DNA from: JBDRNE01 sp043812935
GTDB lineage: Bacteria; Omnitrophota; Gorgyraeia; Tantalellales; Tantalellaceae
Assembly: GCA_043812935.1 (NCBI GenBank)
Contig: JBDRLO010000078.1
Span: forward strand, 1 to 12,860
Reading direction: 5' to 3'
DNA: 12,860 bases
In this document: one piece after another, positions 12,630 to 12,860 of the stretch
How the letters are laid out: every line of letters begins with the position of its first letter
Position numbering within the stretch: the first letter of the stretch is position 1
Made by a program: the position numbers and the translations under genes
The notes under the pieces: model-generated
Database searches by the model: none
Told to the model about the DNA's origin: nothing
What the model saw: only the letters and a program-made list of their open reading frames with translations

Positions 12630-12860
12630 GCAATTTACTAAAATTTAATTGATAGACATCATCATATATAGTGCGCCTTTGCTATCCAGCACAATTTGAT
12701 TTTTTTCTGGTTTTAACTAGACATTCGCGGGGCGTATGTACAAACCATTCTGCTACAATATTCTGCCATTATTATAATCATATCTTTTTGTTGCATGATC
12801 ATGAAATTTACGGATTAATGTTTTTGTAATTTTATTTTTTGCAACGGACAGGCACGGGGG
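12630..12860. other. Gene-free stretch at the window end
   Basis: These bases are AT-rich and hold no convincing gene, RNA or terminator on either strand. A 10-bp palindrome CATGATCATG is at 12794-12803, and a minus-strand frame of 29 codons (12713-12802) lacks a ribosome site. The next gene to the right is outside the window. Confidence 0.5.

Noticed and set aside
12713..12802. A short minus-strand frame beginning ATG ATC ATG and ending at TAA
   Set aside because: No Shine-Dalgarno, Met-rich random composition and no link to neighbouring genes.
12794..12803. CATGATCATG palindrome as an operator
   Set aside because: Only 10 bp and not positioned at a recognisable promoter; expected by chance at this length.
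1..12860. tRNA or rRNA genes, insertion sequences, integrases, attachment sites, toxin-antitoxin or defence genes
   Set aside because: None seen on either strand by reading: no cloverleaf-like T-arm motifs, transposase motifs or flanking terminal repeats were noticed.

Overview
Organism. The window is AT-rich (by eye roughly 37-40% G+C) and is transcribed almost entirely from the minus strand. It is dominated by short secreted or lipidated envelope proteins, two PEGA-domain proteins, a membrane glycosyltransferase cluster, a STAS protein and the start of a response regulator. Strong Shine-Dalgarno sequences, signal peptides and lipoboxes indicate a diderm bacterium. The overall style (PEGA proteins, small coiled-coil envelope proteins, family-2 glycosyltransferases) fits an uncultured lineage such as Omnitrophota or a neighbour. 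This is a family-level impression, not a demonstrated placement.

Layout, by increasing coordinate (transcription runs right to left). (1) 1-184: N-terminal part of a response regulator. Upstream of it are three TTAACA-like half-sites at exact 11-bp spacing, resembling a PhoP/PhoB box, and a TATACT -10. (2) 390-1436: a self-contained bicistronic unit with promoter, a basic G/K/P-rich secreted protein, a short coiled-coil envelope protein and a terminator. (3) 1455-9336: a compact series of eight genes. Reading 5' to 3' they are a two-helix membrane peptide, a small PC4-like protein, a PEGA/propeller-like membrane protein, a processive-type GT2, a secreted clan GH-A glycosidase, a sugar/H+ symporter, a GT4-like glycosyltransferase and a His-rich polytopic membrane protein. 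(4) 9604-10810: an operon of an unrecognised 223-aa protein and a second member of the short envelope family seen in unit 2. (5) 10854-12629: a run of an acidic secreted protein, a PEGA lipoprotein, a possible 47-aa membrane peptide, a STAS protein and a coiled-coil lipoprotein, ending in a very strong terminator.

How the genes may work together. The core of unit 3 looks like a polysaccharide synthesis and turnover module. A membrane GT2 and a soluble GT would polymerise or decorate a glycan, a secreted glycosidase would trim it, and an MFS sugar porter would move a sugar. The PEGA/propeller protein overlaps the synthase gene and could be its envelope partner. Units 2, 4 and 5 supply small envelope proteins, mostly with coiled coils and without assigned functions. 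I see no tRNA, rRNA, CRISPR array, transposase or phage gene.
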